NCBI GenBank assembly: GCA_013376995.1
Contig: JACAAZ010000006.1
Span: 1-64,000 of the forward strand
Source of the DNA: Bacteroidota bacterium
GTDB taxonomy: Bacteria; Bacteroidota; Bacteroidia; Bacteroidales; UBA4417
Direction: 5' to 3'
DNA: 64,000 nucleotides
Below, piece by piece: positions 48,249 to 58,895 of this stretch (positions are counted from its first letter, which is position 1; every line of letters begins with the position of its first letter). The notes below the pieces were generated by a model. The model searched no databases and had not been told where the DNA came from. It saw only the letters and a list, made by a program, of their open reading frames with translations. Position numbers and translations under genes: made by a program.

Positions 48249-49382
48249 ATGAAAACCAATCTTATGCAATTGAAAAAAGGAATCAGCATCTGCCTGATCA
48301 TCCTGTTGGCAGCATGCAGCAGCACTGTTGATAAAAAAGCAGAACTCGACAAACTCAAGAAACAACACGATGACATTGCTGACCAGATCAAAAAGCTGGA
48401 AACTGAGCTCAAACTCACAGATAGTGCATCGGTTAACTATACGGATGTAGTAGTAACAGAAGTGAAAGCATCAGAATTCAATCATTATATAGAAGTTCAG
48501 GGAAAGGTTGACGGGGAGGATAATGTTGCAGTTGCGCCCCAGGCTCCAGGCATTGTAACCAATGTTTACGTTAAGGAAGGTGACATGGTTCGTAAAGGCC
48601 AGGTTCTTGCTCAACTTGATGATAATGTTTTACAGCAGCAGATTGCTGGCCTTAACCAGCAACTTGCCTTTGCAACCAATATTTTCAATAAGCAAAAAGC
48701 TTTATGGGATCAGAAAATTGGTAGTGAAGTTCAGTTCCTTACAGCTAAGAATAACAAGGAGTCCCTGGAGAAAAACCTGGCAACTATTCAGCAGCAGGTG
48801 GATATGTACAAAATCAAATCCCCTATCAATGGTTCTGTTGAAGAAGTTGGTGTAAAGGTAGGTCAGATGGCTGCTGCCGGTGCTGTTCCAGTGTTCAGGG
48901 TAGTGAATTTCAGTTCCGCCAAGATCGTTGCTGATATTGCTGAAGTTTATGCTCCCAAAGTAAAGCCCGGCAACGAAGTCCTGGTTTATTTCCCTGATTT
49001 TAAGGAAGAGATGAAATCAAGCATACGTTTTAGCAGTAAGTATATCAATCCAACTAACAGGACTTTCCAGGTAGAGGTTCGTCTCGGACAGGGTAAGGTT
49101 GACTTCAGGGCTAATATGATAGCTGTTGTTAAGATCAATGACTATCATAATTCACATGCAATAGTTTTGCCTGTCAACCTGGTGAAGGATTCGCAGGATG
49201 GAAAATTTGTTTATACAACAGCCCTGGAAGGTGGGAAAACTGTTGCCCGAAAATTGAAAGTTGAGGTTGGACAGATCTATAACGGACTTGCAGAAATCAC
49301 CTCGGGGTTGAAGGATGGAGATAAAGTAATCAGTACTGGTTTCAATTCACTGGTTGAAGGACAAGCTGTTAAGATTAAATAA
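48249..49382 (+). CDS. RND efflux periplasmic adaptor subunit (lipoprotein)
   Basis: Lipobox LLAACSS; GIVTNVYVKEGDMVRKGQVLAQLDDNVL; HlyD-like architecture. Confidence 0.95.
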   Translation: MKTNLMQLKKGISICLIILLAACSSTVDKKAELDKLKKQHDDIADQIKKLETELKLTDSASVNYTDVVVTEVKASEFNHYIEVQGKVDGEDNVAVAPQAPGIVTNVYVKEGDMVRKGQVLAQLDDNVLQQQIAGLNQQLAFATNIFNKQKALWDQKIGSEVQFLTAKNNKESLEKNLATIQQQVDMYKIKSPINGSVEEVGVKVGQMAAAGAVPVFRVVNFSSAKIVADIAEVYAPKVKPGNEVLVYFPDFKEEMKSSIRFSSKYINPTNRTFQVEVRLGQGKVDFRANMIAVVKINDYHNSHAIVLPVNLVKDSQDGKFVYTTALEGGKTVARKLKVEVGQIYNGLAEITSGLKDGDKVISTGFNSLVEGQAVKIK

Positions 49383-49464
49383 TCAGGCTCTTTCTCACTG
49401 AAGATAATAATAACATATCACCTGGATGTTCCGCATACAGGTGTAGACAATAACAATATGTTTT

Positions 49465-52400
49465 ATGGAAAAGAAGAAATTTAAGGAATTCTTTGCTACC
49501 AGTTGGGCAATTGATAACAAGACCAGTATTTATGTGCTGGCGATCTTTATCACATTGTTGGGTATCCAAAGTTATATGAACATTCCCAAGGAACAGTTCC
49601 CTGAGATCATTATTCCTACAATCATGGTGAATACGGTGTACCCGGGAACTTCACCATCGGATATGGAAAACCTGGTTACCCGGCCAATTGAAAAACAATT
49701 AAAAGGGGTAAATGGAGTAAAAAAGATCACCAGCAATTCCTTACAGGATTTTTCGATTGTAGTTATTGAATTTTATACTTCTGTTGATGTAGCAGAAGCA
49801 AAGCAGAGGGTAAAAGATGCTGTTGATAAAGCAGGAACCGACCTGCCTAACAACCTGCCCAAGTCACCGGATGTCATGGAGATCGATTTCTCCGAAATCC
49901 CCATCATGTATATACAGCTATCCGGAAAATATGACCTGGAGCGGCTGAAGAAATATGCGGATGTTGCTCAGGATAAGATTGAGGGATTGAAGGAAATAAC
50001 CCGAGTGGATATTGTTGGAGCACTGGATCGTGAGATCCAGATAGATGCAGATATTTATCGCATGCAGGCTGCAAATGTCACATTTTCGGATATTCAGCGA
50101 GCTATATCTTCAGAGAATCTTACCATATCAGCTGGAAGCATAAGCAGTTATGGTATGAAAAGGTCTATCCGGGTTGTTGGTCAGTTTAACAACATAGATG
50201 TGATCAGGAACCTGGCGTTCAAATCATCGAGCGGGGCCCTTGTTTATCTCAAGGATATTGCAACGATCACTGATGGGTTTAAGGAACAGGAAAGTTTCTC
50301 AAGGTTAAATGGTGAGAATGTTATCACCCTGAATGTTATCAAGAAATCCGGGCAAAACCTGATCAATGCTTCTGATAAGATCAAGGATCTCATTAAGAAG
50401 GATCTGCAGGGGAAGGCCTATCCTACTGACCTGAAAGTAACGGTTACAGGTGATATGTCGCGTTACACCCGCAACACACTTGAAGAGCTGAACAATACCA
50501 TTGTGCTGGGATTCATCCTGGTAACCATCATACTTATGTTCTTCATGGGATTCACCAATGCATTTTTTGTCGGTTTATCCGTTCCCTTGTCTATGTTTGT
50601 GGCGTATATGATCATGCCAAGCCTGGGATTTACCATGAACATGATCGTGATGTTCGGGTTCATCTTTGCCCTTGGGATTGTAGTGGATGATGCTATTGTT
50701 GTTATTGAGAATACGCACCGCATCCATAAGAAGGAGCCTGACATTATCAAGGCTGCCAAGCAGGCGGCTGGTGAAGTTTTCCTGCCTATCCTCTCAGGTA
50801 CTCTCACAACACTGGCACCATTCTTTCCGCTTGCGTTCTGGCCCGGTATTGTTGGGAAGTTCATGTATTACATGCCAGTAACCCTCATTTTGACCCTCTT
50901 TGCTTCACTTTTCGTAGCTTACGTTTTCAACCCCGTTTTTGCCACAACATTCATGCGTCATGAATATGATGAACCCGATACGAAAAAATCGAGGCGAATT
51001 ATGTGGAGGAACATTTTCATTGCCCTTGGATTATCTGTTATCCCTTACCTGGTTTTTGCCGCAAAACATTCTGAGGTTGCATTTGGAATCGGGAATTTCT
51101 TCGTGTTTGTTGCTTTGCTTATCCTCTTCTACCACAGGGTTCTAAAGCTTATGATTGCATGGTGGCAGGAAACAGCCTGGCCTTACCTGATGGAGATCTA
51201 TCACCGTCAGCTTGTATTCTTCCTGAAGGGTAAGAATCCTTATGTACTCCTTGGTGCAATTACCGTCTTATTCTTTGCAACCTTTTTCCTTGTAGGTGCC
51301 AGGAAACCAAAAGTGTTGTTCTTCCCTGATAATATGCCGAATACAATTAATGTTTTCGTCAAATTGCCGGTTGGAACTGATCAGAAGGTAACGGACTCAG
51401 TTACTAAAGTGGTTGAAGGCAGGATTAATGGTGTCCTTGGTAAGAACAATCCCAATGTTGAATCTGTAATCACAAATGTAGCCACTGGTGCCGGTGAAGG
51501 AATGTTCGACCGTTCTTCCTCCTCTGAAAAGGGTAAGGTGACTGTTAATTTTGTTGAGTATAAATTCCGGCAAAAAGGAATCAATACAACCAATTACCTT
51601 GATCAGTTCCGTGAAGCCGTTAAAGGTATTCCAGGAGCCGAAATCAATGTAGAAAAAAACAGGATGGGTCCTCCGACCGGTAAACCGATCAACATTGAAG
51701 TAACAGGTGAGAACCTTGATGACCTGATCCATGATGCTGAAGCTTTCCAGAATTACCTGGATTCCATCCAGATACCGGGAGTGGAAGATCTGAAGACTGA
51801 TTTCACTGCCATCAAGCCGGAAATAGTCCTGAATATTGATCGTACCCGTGCCAACATTGAAGGAATCTCGACGGGCCAGATCGCTCAGGAGATTAGAACT
51901 GCAGTTTTAGGACTGGAAGTGTCGAAGTACAAGGAAGGGGAAGATGAGTACCCGATCCAGCTTAAATATTCAAAGGAGACCAGGGAGAATGTCAATAACC
52001 TGCTCAACCTGAAGATCACTTACAGGGATATGAACAGCGGCTTGCTTCGTTCCATCCCGTTATCATCGGTAGCAACCATTGGATACACTGATACCTACGG
52101 TGGAATTAAGCGTCAGAACCTGAAAAGGATCATTACCATCTCGAGTGATGTGCTCTCTGGCTATACTGCAAATGAGATCGTGCCTCAAATCGAGAAGCTG
52201 GCAGCTTCATTCCCAAAACATGAAGGAATTGATATTTCACTTACCGGTGAACAGGTTGACCAGCAGGAGGCAGCAAGTTTCCTCTCGATGGCCATGATGA
52301 TAGCCATTGGATTGATATTCTTTATCCTGATCACACAGTTCAACTCTCTGAGTAAGGCGTTACTGATCCTTAGCGAAGTATTCTTCAGCATTATTGGTGT

Positions 52401-52881
52401 GCTGCTGGGAATTGTGATTTTCAATATGGATATTTCAATCATTATGACCGGTCTGGGTATAGTAGCCCTGGGAGGAATTGTTGTAAGAAACGGAATCCTG
52501 ATCGTTGAATTCATTGACACGCTCAAGGAGAGAGGATTAAAAACCAGGAACGCTATCATACAGGCTGGTAAAATCCGTGTTACCCCGGTAATTCTTACTG
52601 CTTCAGCAACCATCCTCGGATTGGTTCCTTTAGCTATCGGATTGAACCTTAACTTTATGACCCTCTTAACTGAGCTGAATCCACATATTCATGTAGGGGG
52701 TGATAATGTAATGTTCTGGGGCCCATTGTCCTGGACAATCATATTTGGCCTTAGCTTCGCTACCTTCCTTACACTGATCTTTGTTCCCGCCATGTATTAC
52801 ATCACCTATGTGATGAAAATCAGAATGGCCAGGAGAAAGTCAAACAGGATTTACCGGAAACAATTAGCCAAAACAGCGTAA
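49465..52881 (+). CDS. RND family efflux permease (HAE1/AcrB-like)
   Basis: 1138 aa; ATSWAIDNKTSIYVLAIFITLLGIQSYMNIPKEQFPEI...GIVVDDAIVVIEN. Confidence 0.96.
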   Translation: MEKKKFKEFFATSWAIDNKTSIYVLAIFITLLGIQSYMNIPKEQFPEIIIPTIMVNTVYPGTSPSDMENLVTRPIEKQLKGVNGVKKITSNSLQDFSIVVIEFYTSVDVAEAKQRVKDAVDKAGTDLPNNLPKSPDVMEIDFSEIPIMYIQLSGKYDLERLKKYADVAQDKIEGLKEITRVDIVGALDREIQIDADIYRMQAANVTFSDIQRAISSENLTISAGSISSYGMKRSIRVVGQFNNIDVIRNLAFKSSSGALVYLKDIATITDGFKEQESFSRLNGENVITLNVIKKSGQNLINASDKIKDLIKKDLQGKAYPTDLKVTVTGDMSRYTRNTLEELNNTIVLGFILVTIILMFFMGFTNAFFVGLSVPLSMFVAYMIMPSLGFTMNMIVMFGFIFALGIVVDDAIVVIENTHRIHKKEPDIIKAAKQAAGEVFLPILSGTLTTLAPFFPLAFWPGIVGKFMYYMPVTLILTLFASLFVAYVFNPVFATTFMRHEYDEPDTKKSRRIMWRNIFIALGLSVIPYLVFAAKHSEVAFGIGNFFVFVALLILFYHRVLKLMIAWWQETAWPYLMEIYHRQLVFFLKGKNPYVLLGAITVLFFATFFLVGARKPKVLFFPDNMPNTINVFVKLPVGTDQKVTDSVTKVVEGRINGVLGKNNPNVESVITNVATGAGEGMFDRSSSSEKGKVTVNFVEYKFRQKGINTTNYLDQFREAVKGIPGAEINVEKNRMGPPTGKPINIEVTGENLDDLIHDAEAFQNYLDSIQIPGVEDLKTDFTAIKPEIVLNIDRTRANIEGISTGQIAQEIRTAVLGLEVSKYKEGEDEYPIQLKYSKETRENVNNLLNLKITYRDMNSGLLRSIPLSSVATIGYTDTYGGIKRQNLKRIITISSDVLSGYTANEIVPQIEKLAASFPKHEGIDISLTGEQVDQQEAASFLSMAMMIAIGLIFFILITQFNSLSKALLILSEVFFSIIGVLLGIVIFNMDISIIMTGLGIVALGGIVVRNGILIVEFIDTLKERGLKTRNAIIQAGKIRVTPVILTASATILGLVPLAIGLNLNFMTLLTELNPHIHVGGDNVMFWGPLSWTIIFGLSFATFLTLIFVPAMYYITYVMKIRMARRKSNRIYRKQLAKTA

Positions 52882-52943
52882 TTGCAACACATTATTTTGT
52901 GTGAAAAATATGATATAATTATGTTTTAAATTCTTAGTGAATT

Positions 52944-53015
52944 CTTTGTGGCTTTGTGGCTTCGTGGCAGATTTTATTGCCACAAAGTCACAAAAACACA
53001 AAGTAAACACAAAGG
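52944..53015. repeat. Inverted array: (CTTTGTGG)3 opposed to (CCACAAAG)-type units, potential long hairpin
   Basis: ctttgtgg ctttgtgg cttcgtgg ca gattttat tg ccacaaag tcacaaaa acacaaag taaacacaaagg. Confidence 0.9.
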
Positions 53016-53201
53016 AATTGCTTCAGACCTATCTCAGGCTGTATAAATCATTAGAGGAAGTTTGCAAATTTGGTAAGCTGCTCTGATGATTTTTTTATTC
53101 GAACTGGCAGCATTCGGGATAAGAAGTTGATCTTTTTATTATTTTAGCATAGATTTGCTTGAAGCTACCTTAACTCATCCTTCCAATAGTCGTTTTCATT
53201 C

Positions 53202-56195
53202 ATGTTTCCAACTAAGAAAGAAGCCGGGCATTTAACGAATCAATTTCTTACCAGTGCTGCCCGCTATTTTACTGCAACCGAAAACTGGCAAAACGACATC
53301 AGGCATCTCCTTGCCAAACTCACACTGATTACAGGGTCCAGCAGGGTTAGTCTTCAACAATGGCAGTCAAAATCAAATTCAGAACATCAAGTCTTTGAAT
53401 TAACCCGAACCTGGTGCAGATCCAGCGACCTGGACAATGAAGGACTGTATGTTGTCTGCAGGGGCAAAGCAAAAGTCGAACTTCTCAAATTGCTTTGTTC
53501 CGGCCAGCAAATTCATCTATTATCTTCTGAAGCTAAGGCAGGCTGGAATGTCGAACTCAATGAATTTGGTATAGAATCATATTCAGGATTTCCCATCCTC
53601 GTAAATGAGAAACTATGGGGTGTTCTTGGTTTTGAGTTTACTTTGGGAAGCAAAACATGGGACTCATCTGAACTGAGTATATTGTCTGCTTTTACTGCAC
53701 TCCTGGGAAGTATAATTGAAAATGAACAGACTTCGCCAGCCGATCACCTTAATAATTCCTATTTTGAAGAACTTTTCCACAGTTCGCCTGCCGCGATTGT
53801 TGTGCTTGACCAGAATGGAATTGTTGAGAGCGTGAACAGGGAATTTACCAGGCTGTTTCAATATGAGCAGGCTGAGATCAAAGGACGTAAAATTGATGAG
53901 TTTTTGCCTTCTGATTTTGACAAGGAATCCGCTGTCCAACTTACCGACAGGATACTTGAGGGTGAACGGATAGCGCATGAAGGAGTAAGATACAGAAAAG
54001 ACGGTTCCCCGGTTTTCGTTACCATTGTTGGAACCCAGTCGCAGCCTGATCATAAGCAGCCTCGGGTATACAGCATCTATTACGATATCACCGATAAGGT
54101 AATTGCACAGGAAAAGCTGAAGGAGAGCCAGGCTCGTTTCGAATTATTGTTTGAATCAGCCAATGATGCAATATTTCTTTTGAAGGAAGGGATTGTTTTT
54201 GAGTGCAATGCCCGTACCCTTGAGATGTTTAAATGTACACGTGAAGAGATCATTGGCAGGACGGCTATAGATCTAAGCCCCCAACGTCAGCCAAACGGAA
54301 TTCCTTCTTTAAAGCTTGCCGTCAAATATAACAAGGCTGCTCAAGGCCATGCGCAACAATCATTTGAGTGGATGCATCAGCGTCTTGACGGCTCCCAGTT
54401 TATGGCCGAAGTAAGTATAAACGTCTTTGAATGGAAAGGTGAATCCTTTGCACAGGCAATTGTGAGGGATATCACAAGGCGAAAGAAAACAGAAACATTA
54501 CTCAGGCAGCGATTTGAGTTCATAACATTTCTCAGCAGGGTTTCTGCAGATCTGATAAATCTTGAATCTGATAAGATTGATGAATCCATAAATGAATTGC
54601 TGGCATATTCAGGTTCCTTTAGCGGAAGCAACAGAGCTTTCGTTTATTTGATCAACCATGAAGCAATTCAACTTCACTTATCCTACAAATGGATTGCAGA
54701 TACTTCGGTATCAGCTTTTGTTCTGGATCAGATACTAATTTCCGATCTGCCGGGAGTTTATCAGAAATTAGTAAAGGGGGAAACGGTAATTAAAGCGGTT
54801 CCTCTTATGAATACCAGGTCAGAAGAGGCATTGCTGGCTGAAATATTGGATTTGTCCAACATTGTTTCCTATGTGATTACCCCCCTGACCGTTTCCGGAA
54901 AGTTCATGGGAATGATCGCTTACTTTGCTGATAAGGAATTTGAGGAATGGAATGATGAGGCCGTCAATCCGCTCAAACTTACAAGCCAGATGATAGCAAA
55001 TGCTATTGAACGGAGCAGGGTAGAGCATGAATTGAAAAATGCAAAGGAAAAAGCCGTAGAATCTGATAAGTTGAAAACCGCTTTCCTTTCCAGCATGTCG
55101 CATGAGATCCGTACTCCTATGAATCACATCCTGGGATTTATAGAGTTACTGAAAGATCCCGGGCTTACGGAAAAGGAAAAGAAGGAATTCATGACCATTG
55201 TAAAAAGCAGTGGGAACCTCCTTCTCAAACTGATCGATGATATTATCGATATTGCCAAGCTTGAATCCGGGCAGTTACTGATTAACCAGGTTGACCTTGA
55301 CCTCGATAAATTCATGGATGACCTGTATATTTCCTTCAGTGATCAACTGAGGTCTATAGGAAAAGGCAGGATTGAATTCAAGATTTTGAAGCCGGAAAGG
55401 CTGGCTACCAAGACCATAAAAACGGATCCCCTGCGCCTTCAACAGATTGTTTCAAACCTGCTTTCAAACGCTTTGAAGTTTACACTTGAAGGGAAGATTA
55501 CATTCGGTTACACACTGTATTCAGATAATAAGCTGCATTTCTTTGTAGAAGATACGGGGATAGGAATACCTGAAGAAAAGCACTTGGAAGTTTTTGAGAG
55601 ATTCAGGCAACTGGACAGCAGTTACGCCAGGGAATACAGCGGGACCGGGCTGGGTTTGGCCATATCAAAAGGGTTGGTAGAATTGATGCAGGGAGAAATC
55701 GGGTTGGATTCGGAACCAGGTATGGGATCAAGATTCTTTTTCACAATCCCGTTTACACCTGTCAAACACAAGACCGAAGATACAGGATTGAAGTCATTGG
55801 CTACCAATGAATACAATTTTTCTGGTAAAACAGTTCTGGTAGTTGAAGACGATGAAATCAATTTCAGGTTCCTCGAGATCGTCATTCACAAGACGAAAGC
55901 GAAAGTGATCCGTGCACTTACAGGTAGGGAAGCTATCGATATTTCACTGGGACAGGCTATTGACCTTGTCCTGATGGATATTCAAATCCCTTTGATAGAT
56001 GGTTATATTGCGACAGCTGAAATTAAAAAGGTGAAGCCTGATTTGCGGATTGTTGCACAAACCGCGCATGCCCTGGCTGAAGAAAAGACCAAATGCCTGG
56101 AATCAGGTGCTGATGACTATTTATCAAAGCCAATCAATCGCAGGGACCTTCTCTCAAAAATGTCATTATTTCTCGGTGAAAAGAAAAATTCTTAA
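53202..56195 (+). CDS. Hybrid sensor histidine kinase (GAF/PAS-PAS-GAF-HisKA-HATPase-REC)
   Basis: FLSSMSHEIRTPMNHILGF; FVEDTGIGIPEEKHLEVFERFRQ; ISKGLVELMQGEIGLDSEPGMGSRFFF; VLMDIQIPLIDG receiver. Confidence 0.94.
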   Translation: MFPTKKEAGHLTNQFLTSAARYFTATENWQNDIRHLLAKLTLITGSSRVSLQQWQSKSNSEHQVFELTRTWCRSSDLDNEGLYVVCRGKAKVELLKLLCSGQQIHLLSSEAKAGWNVELNEFGIESYSGFPILVNEKLWGVLGFEFTLGSKTWDSSELSILSAFTALLGSIIENEQTSPADHLNNSYFEELFHSSPAAIVVLDQNGIVESVNREFTRLFQYEQAEIKGRKIDEFLPSDFDKESAVQLTDRILEGERIAHEGVRYRKDGSPVFVTIVGTQSQPDHKQPRVYSIYYDITDKVIAQEKLKESQARFELLFESANDAIFLLKEGIVFECNARTLEMFKCTREEIIGRTAIDLSPQRQPNGIPSLKLAVKYNKAAQGHAQQSFEWMHQRLDGSQFMAEVSINVFEWKGESFAQAIVRDITRRKKTETLLRQRFEFITFLSRVSADLINLESDKIDESINELLAYSGSFSGSNRAFVYLINHEAIQLHLSYKWIADTSVSAFVLDQILISDLPGVYQKLVKGETVIKAVPLMNTRSEEALLAEILDLSNIVSYVITPLTVSGKFMGMIAYFADKEFEEWNDEAVNPLKLTSQMIANAIERSRVEHELKNAKEKAVESDKLKTAFLSSMSHEIRTPMNHILGFIELLKDPGLTEKEKKEFMTIVKSSGNLLLKLIDDIIDIAKLESGQLLINQVDLDLDKFMDDLYISFSDQLRSIGKGRIEFKILKPERLATKTIKTDPLRLQQIVSNLLSNALKFTLEGKITFGYTLYSDNKLHFFVEDTGIGIPEEKHLEVFERFRQLDSSYAREYSGTGLGLAISKGLVELMQGEIGLDSEPGMGSRFFFTIPFTPVKHKTEDTGLKSLATNEYNFSGKTVLVVEDDEINFRFLEIVIHKTKAKVIRALTGREAIDISLGQAIDLVLMDIQIPLIDGYIATAEIKKVKPDLRIVAQTAHALAEEKTKCLESGADDYLSKPINRRDLLSKMSLFLGEKKNS

Positions 56196-56274
56196 CCTTT
56201 ATTAATCTCTTCAATTCAAACAGGTTATTTAAGATAATTCAGTATTTTTTCTTAAATTTGCCCTCCATTTAAAG

Positions 56275-57108
56275 ATGGGCAAATCTATGGAGAAAACAAA
56301 GGTTTTATTTGTCTCACAAGATATCACTCCGTTCCTGAAGGATAGCCCTATGGGTTTAATATCCAGGCATTTGCCTCAGGGGATCCAGGAAAGGGGGCGT
56401 GAAATACGCACGTTCATGCCACGATTTGGTAGCATCAATGAACGACGTAACCAGCTTCACGAAGTTATCCGCTTGTCGGGTATGAACCTGATCATAGATG
56501 ATACTGACCATTCCCTGATCATTAAAGTTGCCTCGATACAGTCTGCCAGGATGCAGATTTATTTCATAGACAACGAAGATTATTTCCATCGGAAATTTGT
56601 ATTCCGGGATAAGAATAATGCTTTTTTCAACGATAATGATGAGCGATCAATATTCTTTTCCAGGGGGGTAATTGAAACTGTGAAAAAACTTGGATGGGCC
56701 CCTGATATCGTGCATTGTCATGGATGGATGACCAGCCTGGTGCCTTTGTATATTAAGAAAGCCTACAATGACAATCCATTGTTCAGTGACACACGGATAA
56801 TCATGTCGATTTATGATGATGACTTTTCTGAGGCATTGGATGTTAATTTTGCTTCGAAAATCAAGTATGAAAATATCGCGGCCAAAGATCTTAAACACTA
56901 TAAGAAGCCAAACTTCGTTAACATGATGAAGGCAGCCATTGATTTTTCAGACGGAGTTGTGATCGGGAGCCAGGAAATAAATCCTGAAATTTCGGAATAC
57001 CTTGCACAAGTAGGGAAACCCGTTCTTCCGTTTAATTCTTCTGATAAGTATATTGATGCCTATAATGAATTTTATGAAGAAGTTCTCCAGGCGCAACCTG
57101 TCGAATAG
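56275..57108 (+). CDS. Starch/glycogen synthase N-terminal domain-like protein (truncated GT5-like)
   Basis: KVLFVSQDITPFLKDSPMGLISRHLPQGIQERGREIRTFMPRFGSINERRN...PDIVHCHGWMTSLVPLYIK; ends at 277 aa. Confidence 0.82.
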   Translation: MGKSMEKTKVLFVSQDITPFLKDSPMGLISRHLPQGIQERGREIRTFMPRFGSINERRNQLHEVIRLSGMNLIIDDTDHSLIIKVASIQSARMQIYFIDNEDYFHRKFVFRDKNNAFFNDNDERSIFFSRGVIETVKKLGWAPDIVHCHGWMTSLVPLYIKKAYNDNPLFSDTRIIMSIYDDDFSEALDVNFASKIKYENIAAKDLKHYKKPNFVNMMKAAIDFSDGVVIGSQEINPEISEYLAQVGKPVLPFNSSDKYIDAYNEFYEEVLQAQPVE

Positions 57109-57157
57109 TTTTTCAAACCGTTAACGATTTAAATTAACTGATCTAATTCTGCCGGCC

Positions 57158-58477
57158 TTGAATGCATACCGATTTGCCAAACGTTTAGTTTTTTCCCTGG
57201 TTTCTTTGTTGATTGTATTTTCCTGTAAGAAGGATCTCAATCTTGTTGGATTGGATTTGATATCTCCGGATGAACTCCTGAAGCTTGGTTATGTTGACAC
57301 TGTTCATATCGATGCTTATTCTGTAGCTGACGATTCAATCAAAACTTTCGATTTATCCGCAGCTCTTGTGGGTAGTACAAACGATCCTGTTTTTGGACGT
57401 ACAACTGCTAACTGGTTTGGGCAGATCAATCTTGCGGTCGAACCTACCAATTTTGGTACAAATGCAGTCTGTGATTCAGCCTTTCTTATGCTTCCCTATT
57501 CGGGTTCCTACGGTGATACTATGAGTAATATGACAGTCCATATTTATCCCCTTCTGGAAGATATTCTGGACTCGGTTCACAAATATTCAAATGCCACCAT
57601 TCAATACGATGTAAATAACCCACTTGGCGAACTCACTTTTACTCCCCGTCCACACGACAGCATTTATTTTGATGGAGCAAAGAATGCCCCTTACCTTCGT
57701 ATCCGTCTGAATTATCACTTTGGTGCAAGCATTGTCAATGCTGATACATCCGATCTTGCTACCAATGCAAAATTTGTGAAGTTATTTAAAGGCATTGCCA
57801 TGGTAGCTGATCCATCTCAAGGTGTCGGTACCGGTGCAATCCTCCAGTTTGCTGTTACGAGTGGTACCAGCAGGATTGATATGTATTACCACAATGCTAC
57901 CGATACCTCCACCTATAAGTTCTATATCAATTCGAATTGCAAGAGGTTCAATCATTTTGAACACGAAAACTACCAGGGGGCGTCACCAATACTTCAGCAG
58001 CAGATTGCCGGTGACAGCCTGCTCGGGGATAAGTTCCTGTTTGTTCAGGCGAATGGGGGGATTAAAGTAAAGCTGCGATTCCCTTATATCAAGAATTGGG
58101 CGAAATCACAAAAAGTAATCATCAACGATGCCAGGTTGATACTAACAAATGCTTCGCCTTCAGCAAGCTTTCCAGCACCGTCTACCATCTCCATATACCC
58201 GATTGCAGATGATGGAACAATCTCTACTTCCTACCTGATTGACGACTCCGAAACCTATTATGATTTTGGAGGAAGCTATATGGCTTCAGGAAACTATGAA
58301 TTCAGGCTGACAAGGTATATCCAGCAGATATTGACAGGAGCCGGGAAGGATAACGGCCTGTTCCTGTTAATTCCGGGTTCGTCAGTACAAGGTGGCCGCC
58401 TCGTTCTTAATGGTACCAAGTCGCCTTCTTCACCTCTTAAGTTGTATATTAAATACACAGTAGTCAAGGACAATTAA
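57158..58477 (+). CDS. DUF4270 family lipoprotein
   Basis: LIVFSCKKDLNLVGLDLISPDELL lipobox; position between starch-synthase-like gene and glmS as commonly seen in Bacteroidetes; TTG start in track. Confidence 0.85.
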   Translation: MNAYRFAKRLVFSLVSLLIVFSCKKDLNLVGLDLISPDELLKLGYVDTVHIDAYSVADDSIKTFDLSAALVGSTNDPVFGRTTANWFGQINLAVEPTNFGTNAVCDSAFLMLPYSGSYGDTMSNMTVHIYPLLEDILDSVHKYSNATIQYDVNNPLGELTFTPRPHDSIYFDGAKNAPYLRIRLNYHFGASIVNADTSDLATNAKFVKLFKGIAMVADPSQGVGTGAILQFAVTSGTSRIDMYYHNATDTSTYKFYINSNCKRFNHFEHENYQGASPILQQQIAGDSLLGDKFLFVQANGGIKVKLRFPYIKNWAKSQKVIINDARLILTNASPSASFPAPSTISIYPIADDGTISTSYLIDDSETYYDFGGSYMASGNYEFRLTRYIQQILTGAGKDNGLFLLIPGSSVQGGRLVLNGTKSPSSPLKLYIKYTVVKDN

Positions 58478-58815
58478 TTGTCGGATCAAATCGTGAATCA
58501 TCTGGTATTTAAAATAATTGTATGAGATATCAATTCCGGTTTCTTTGAGTTTACTGGTAATAATTGATTCACAATATGCAGGGACAGGGATTTCTTAAGA
58601 ATATGGTTTTCAGCAAACTGTTTTACCGGAATACCAGCTTTCAAATAAATTAATGATAATGGTTTATGTCCGCTTATTTCGGATACCATTCATTTCAACT
58701 TCAGCCTTGAAATGATACTGATTTACAAGGCAATCACAAAGAAATTCAACCAGTCTATTACAAATCAGGGTTGTGTAAATTAATGTTCTAAGAACTTACG
58801 TTAAGAAAGAAATAG

Positions 58816-58823
58816 TAAATTTG
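58816..58823 (+). promoter_or_regulatory. Putative -7 box TAAATTTG upstream of glmS
   Basis: Matches TAnnTTTG, 72 bp upstream of ATG; no clear -33 box. Confidence 0.35.
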
Positions 58824-58895
58824 ACAAGCATTATAAAAGGTTCGATTTAAAGTTGTTGTTGATTTTCTAATGTCTCATCCAGATACTCTACTCAT

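Noticed and set aside
50463-50864. Antisense ORF in the RND permease
   Set aside because: Shadow of transmembrane coding sequence
58498-58689. 63-aa minus-strand ORF in the DUF4270-glmS gap
   Set aside because: No recognisable domain, signal or RBS; intergenic region otherwise AT-rich
58478-58895. Possible glmS ribozyme in the 420-bp leader
   Set aside because: No recognisable glmS ribozyme core; only a putative -7 box and a short GTTCT-A-AGAAC dyad
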